Assembly (NCBI GenBank): GCA_903835275.1
Contig: CAILMK010000101.1
Location: 1-8,079 of the forward strand
Direction of reading: 5' to 3'
Origin: an uncultured bacterium
GTDB taxonomy: Bacteria; Bacteroidota; Bacteroidia; CAILMK01
DNA: 8,079 nucleotides
A model generated the notes under the pieces. The model was not told the DNA's origin. It searched no databases and saw nothing but the letters and a program-made list of their open reading frames with translations. Position numbers and translations under genes: made by a program. Shown one piece after another: positions 6,101 to 8,079 of the stretch (positions are counted from its first letter, which is position 1; every line of letters starts with the position of its first letter).

Positions 6101-7478
6101 CGTTGAGAAAAACGGAGTTATCGGTAGTATCAAAGGCGCTATCATAACTACCAGTGATAAAAACCAGTATCATAAGATTTATGATGCAGTTGTAAATATT
6201 TTCAGCAAGAGTAAATTTACAGGATTTGGTTATTGTGATTATATTGATGTTGATAAAAAAGTTACCAAGATCTATTACAACGATATTCATACTACTCCAC
6301 TAAAAACAACTGTTGCCATAGGAAAAATAGCAGATACATCTCATTTCGCGCTCTACCCTAAAATGCTTTATCAGGGAGAAGTTACACTGTATAGCACCGA
6401 GGAAAACCTGTGGTTCAATGGTTTTGTAAAACCCGACCACAATTATCCGGGACTGCGCACAGAATGGGTGGCAATGTCGGATACCATAGAGCCCGAGAAT
6501 GTGGTATTTGACATGAAAAATCCAAAAGGAATGGATGGAAAAGATCTTTTTTGTGGCACATTTATTAGTGCCGATTCCACAGCCAGTATGTATACTGTAT
6601 TCTATGGCAAGAAAAACAGTCCGGAGGATAAAGTGGTATTTTCCACTTCAGGGATTTTCTTCTATGAACCGAAGAAAAAAATATTCGTTGTCGGGGAAAA
6701 ATACAAGCTCAATCCTCCAACAACTGAAGACCCTCTTTTTGTAGGCGGAAATACGTTCAAAATGGATCTTGAAAAGAATACCCTGTATACAGAAGGTATT
6801 TATAATTTCAACGCAAAATTCAAGGTGCTGGATTATTCAGTAGCAGGTAGCTATACATTGGATCTGCCAACTTGGAAAGCATCCTTTGATGTTTCAATGA
6901 TCATTAATTTCCCATTCAATGATGATGCAATGAAGTTTGTAACCAACCTTCTTCTACAAAACAGTTATACCCTCCCTCCTATCAAAATATCGGGCAAATC
7001 GACATTCAATGCCTTTGCGATGATGATGAAAGATAAGAAGGACCGGAACAGGATCATCAATGAATTGACAGGATTTGGATACATCGCATCCGCGGATGTA
7101 ATGAATAAAACATTCTCCATCTCAAAGGTAAAAATGATCTATAATGATTCCTCCAAAGCATTTATTTCCGATGGCGACATAGGGCTTGCCACACTTGGTA
7201 AAACAGGCATCAACAAGTCATCGCCGGGAACATTAATGATCAAGGCTTACGGAGGAAAATTTGAAGATGTATTCGGTATCTTCATAGAGCCTACTGCGAA
7301 TGATTACATCTATTTCAAATTTGTTGGCAGCACACTTAATTATCTGGCATCTGACCTTAACTGTGTGGACAAAATAAAAGAGACAGCGCAAAAAACAGAG
7401 AAAATGAAAAAGGATTACAAATTGCAACAATCCACCGTGGAAGAAGTTGCTAAAATCAAAATGAAGCAGGTAGAATGA
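3051..7478 (+). CDS. very large exported, beta-rich protein of unknown function
   Basis: This 1475-residue protein starts at the ATG at 3051, two bases after prmA, because a clear signal peptide begins exactly there; the open frame upstream to a GTG at 3021 lies inside prmA. After the signal peptide (about 1-23) comes a helical region (about 30-150). A very long stretch then alternates short polar beta strands and turns, rich in Lys, Asp, Ser, Phe and Tyr. One helical island at about 465-510 looks winged-helix-like. Other landmarks are FYFKVDPFTIENLDKF from about 691, and NHFRPYQDSMYVF and FEGYFILTPAELVGNG within about 821-863. The end (about 1440-1475) is a Lys/Glu-rich helix. No enzyme motif, lipobox or type IX secretion C-terminal domain is seen. 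The strand pattern recalls OstA/LptA-like or similar periplasmic scaffold proteins, but only weakly. I have an impression of uncharacterised proteins of this size and style in other Bacteroidota. Its tight linkage to plsY hints at envelope or lipid work. Confidence 0.85.
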   Translation: MLRKILLAIILLLSGSLFSHLHAQATTVKEFPTEQKAFIEELKKFFADAIQETSKQTLTAFIDPAMQAQFSADETSRIIEICNVMLKQHMKASGDFDVFLNTMMAIKTAKLPDDKIPGICETILDLLIKNKKDYRDFIGTAFLLVSKGELFDNNVKRWTITGTDYTFKFVKEPVITFTKTDLQLYTPGDTSSIFNTSGEFSVTSNKWRGHNGEVYWTRVGFTRDAVRANLKKYTIDTRNSEYTSDSVTFFYPKVFNKGILGRFSEKATSTHQGERASYPRFTSYQNIFKLKNVFKNIDYKGGFTLEGDEIKGTGTDSSRAEVTITYNGKVTVRALSKSFLITPEKISAAKAAVSIYLDNDSIFHGQCVFNFLNKQRKLTISRKDEGLYAAPFSSSYHQVEFIADNIFWNIDDPEMDVKSISSSAKEAVFESSFFYNAEKMIQMQGILDYQPVTKLRTFYDKHQDRTATLQDVANYFNNDTKYIENLLFLLGREGFVFYDAEGSQVIEKQKLIHYDNAANKNEDYDVIKFKSLIVGKPNGKLDLKTNDFNIQGVDIISISDSQQTYFVPENKSLVLKKNRDMIFGGQVHSGRFDFWGKNFYFNYDSFKVNLSNIDSVKFKFPQYDSNGKFVRMRDIQNSIQNVSGYINIDSPSNKSGRINYVQFPRFVCTKQSFVYYNRPSIFKGVYTKEKFYFKVDPFTIENLDKFTAKGLKFPGTLYSSDIIPEWKNALSIQPDFSLGFIDKTPSNGFVLYKKKGTVTGTFDLSNRGFRGDAVVDYLVSHTTSKDIIYFPDSMNSKSDKFEMPEGADPKYPPVMGTNVYNHFRPYQDSMYVFKRKDPIQVYKGKINFEGYFILTPAELVGNGMTKYENIILKSEKFSFFSDKVKTEKASLELTTDASQLSALSAKEVTANLDLTKDFADFKTNSDTDKVQLPSNVFATTLNNFTYDIKTKEVVFNRASQQQVDDAFFISNNSEQEQLSFTSSKANYNLNDLKLKAHDVPFLLIADSKIATPNSELTVEKNGVIGSIKGAIITTSDKNQYHKIYDAVVNIFSKSKFTGFGYCDYIDVDKKVTKIYYNDIHTTPLKTTVAIGKIADTSHFALYPKMLYQGEVTLYSTEENLWFNGFVKPDHNYPGLRTEWVAMSDTIEPENVVFDMKNPKGMDGKDLFCGTFISADSTASMYTVFYGKKNSPEDKVVFSTSGIFFYEPKKKIFVVGEKYKLNPPTTEDPLFVGGNTFKMDLEKNTLYTEGIYNFNAKFKVLDYSVAGSYTLDLPTWKASFDVSMIINFPFNDDAMKFVTNLLLQNSYTLPPIKISGKSTFNAFAMMMKDKKDRNRIINELTGFGYIASADVMNKTFSISKVKMIYNDSSKAFISDGDIGLATLGKTGINKSSPGTLMIKAYGGKFEDVFGIFIEPTANDYIYFKFVGSTLNYLASDLNCVDKIKETAQKTEKMKKDYKLQQSTVEEVAKIKMKQVE
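7475..7478 (+). promoter_or_regulatory. ATGA stop/start overlap coupling the large protein gene to plsY
   Basis: The plsY ATG (7475-7477) shares bases with the TGA stop (7476-7478) of the preceding gene. Such overlaps usually mean translational coupling by re-initiating ribosomes on one mRNA. No clear Shine-Dalgarno is seen upstream, which is normal for this phylum and fits coupling. Confidence 0.75.
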
Positions 7479-8079
7479 TCCTTTTAATAATTTTACTTTT
7501 ATCATGCTATTTGCTGGGTGCCATTCCATTCTCAGTAGTGGTGGGTAAACTCTTTTTTGGCAGGGATGTACGCAAGGAAGGTAGTGGAAATCCGGGTGCT
7601 ACCAATACCATGCGTGTGCTCGGGAAAAAAGCAGGATTCGCTGTTCTGTTTCTTGATATGGGTAAGGGTGCCATTGCAGTCTTTATTGCTTCGCAGTTAT
7701 ATTCATCTGTGAATGGCAGCATCAAAAACCTGACCCCAAAAGAGCTTGAAGCAATTTGTGGCGGACTTGCTATCCTTGGCCATGTCTATTCTCCTTTTTT
7801 AAAATTTAAAGGCGGTAAAGGCGTTGCCACTTCCATAGGAACGGTACTTGCCCTGAATCCAGTCATCGGACTTATTATGATGCTTGCCTTTCTGGCAGTA
7901 CTTATTCTTACAAAATATGTTTCCTTAGGTTCCATCATCGCAGCGGCATTATACCCGGTATTAAACTTAATATTTGATGAAAATTCCTCAAAAATTCTTT
8001 TAACATTTTCCATCTTACTGGCACTAATGATCATTATCAAACACAAGGATAATATTAAAAGATTGCTTTCGGGAAATAG
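7475..8079 (+). CDS. plsY: acyl-phosphate:glycerol-3-phosphate acyltransferase PlsY (3' end cut by window edge)
   Basis: PlsY is an integral inner-membrane enzyme that moves an acyl chain from acyl-phosphate (made by PlsX) to glycerol 3-phosphate, giving lysophosphatidic acid, the first step of phospholipid synthesis. The frame is open from the ATG at 7475 to the right edge, 201 full codons, with no stop; the TAG in the last three bases is out of frame. The three cytoplasmic PlsY motifs are visible: GSGNPGATNTMRVLGKKAG (36-54), GHVYSPFLKFKGGKGVATS (102-120) and KYVSLGSI (147-154). Several hydrophobic helices surround them, starting with MILLIILLLSCYLLGAIPFS. PlsY proteins are usually about 200-220 residues, so only a few C-terminal residues should be missing. 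It overlaps the preceding gene by four bases and is probably co-transcribed with it and prmA. No motif residue appears lost. Confidence 0.95.
   Translation, partial: MILLIILLLSCYLLGAIPFSVVVGKLFFGRDVRKEGSGNPGATNTMRVLGKKAGFAVLFLDMGKGAIAVFIASQLYSSVNGSIKNLTPKELEAICGGLAILGHVYSPFLKFKGGKGVATSIGTVLALNPVIGLIMMLAFLAVLILTKYVSLGSIIAAALYPVLNLIFDENSSKILLTFSILLALMIIIKHKDNIKRLLSGN

Noticed and set aside
6535..6744. Plus-strand frame in another phase inside the large protein gene
   Set aside because: Out-of-frame shadow of the long gene with no independent start context.
3500..7400. Tandem sequence repeats within the large exported protein
   Set aside because: Segments such as PRF...F and GKV/GKI strand patterns look alike in style, but no two stretches align convincingly by eye.
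7475..8079. Possible frameshift in plsY, because the terminal TAG is not in frame
   Set aside because: Codon-by-codon reading gives an unbroken protein with all three PlsY motifs in order; the TAG at the edge is simply in another phase and the gene continues outside the window.

Overview
The window looks like chromosomal DNA of a member of the Bacteroidota, though it cannot be placed more finely by eye. The reasons are: a GlmU-like nucleotidyltransferase followed by tpiA and then prmA, a neighbourhood I associate with this phylum; no clear Shine-Dalgarno sequences ahead of the genes; a TAnnTTTG-type -7 promoter element directly in front of prmA; and several intergenic palindromic repeats of a kind common in these genomes. 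All genes read on the + strand.

Layout: (1) 1-602, the 3' part of a GlmU-family (left-handed beta-helix) gene cut by the window edge. (2) 603-694, a spacer with a C/G-rich palindromic repeat. (3) 695-1453, tpiA, complete with all catalytic residues. (4) 1454-2220, an accessory-looking block between tpiA and prmA: a small two-helix membrane protein gene of unknown function, a nested array of four REP-like hairpin units (two forward, two reverse), and a near-identical TTGCCAAC/GTTGGCAA palindrome at each end of the block. (5) 2221-3048, prmA (ribosomal protein L11 methyltransferase), starting directly behind a -7 element. (6) 3051-7478, a very large exported protein of 1475 residues with a signal peptide and a mostly beta-strand body, unknown function. 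(7) 7475-8079, plsY (acyl-phosphate:glycerol-3-phosphate acyltransferase), overlapping gene 6 by four bases and running off the right edge without a stop codon.

prmA, the large exported protein gene and plsY are packed with a 2-base gap and a 4-base ATGA overlap, so they very probably form one transcript. The large protein is the main unknown. It is an envelope protein apparently translated in coupling with the enzyme that starts membrane phospholipid synthesis, so a role in envelope building or lipid handling is a reasonable guess, but only a guess. The housekeeping genes look intact and ordinary. The second point of interest is the repeat architecture between tpiA and prmA, where one repeat unit supplies the last codons and the stop codon of the small membrane protein gene.
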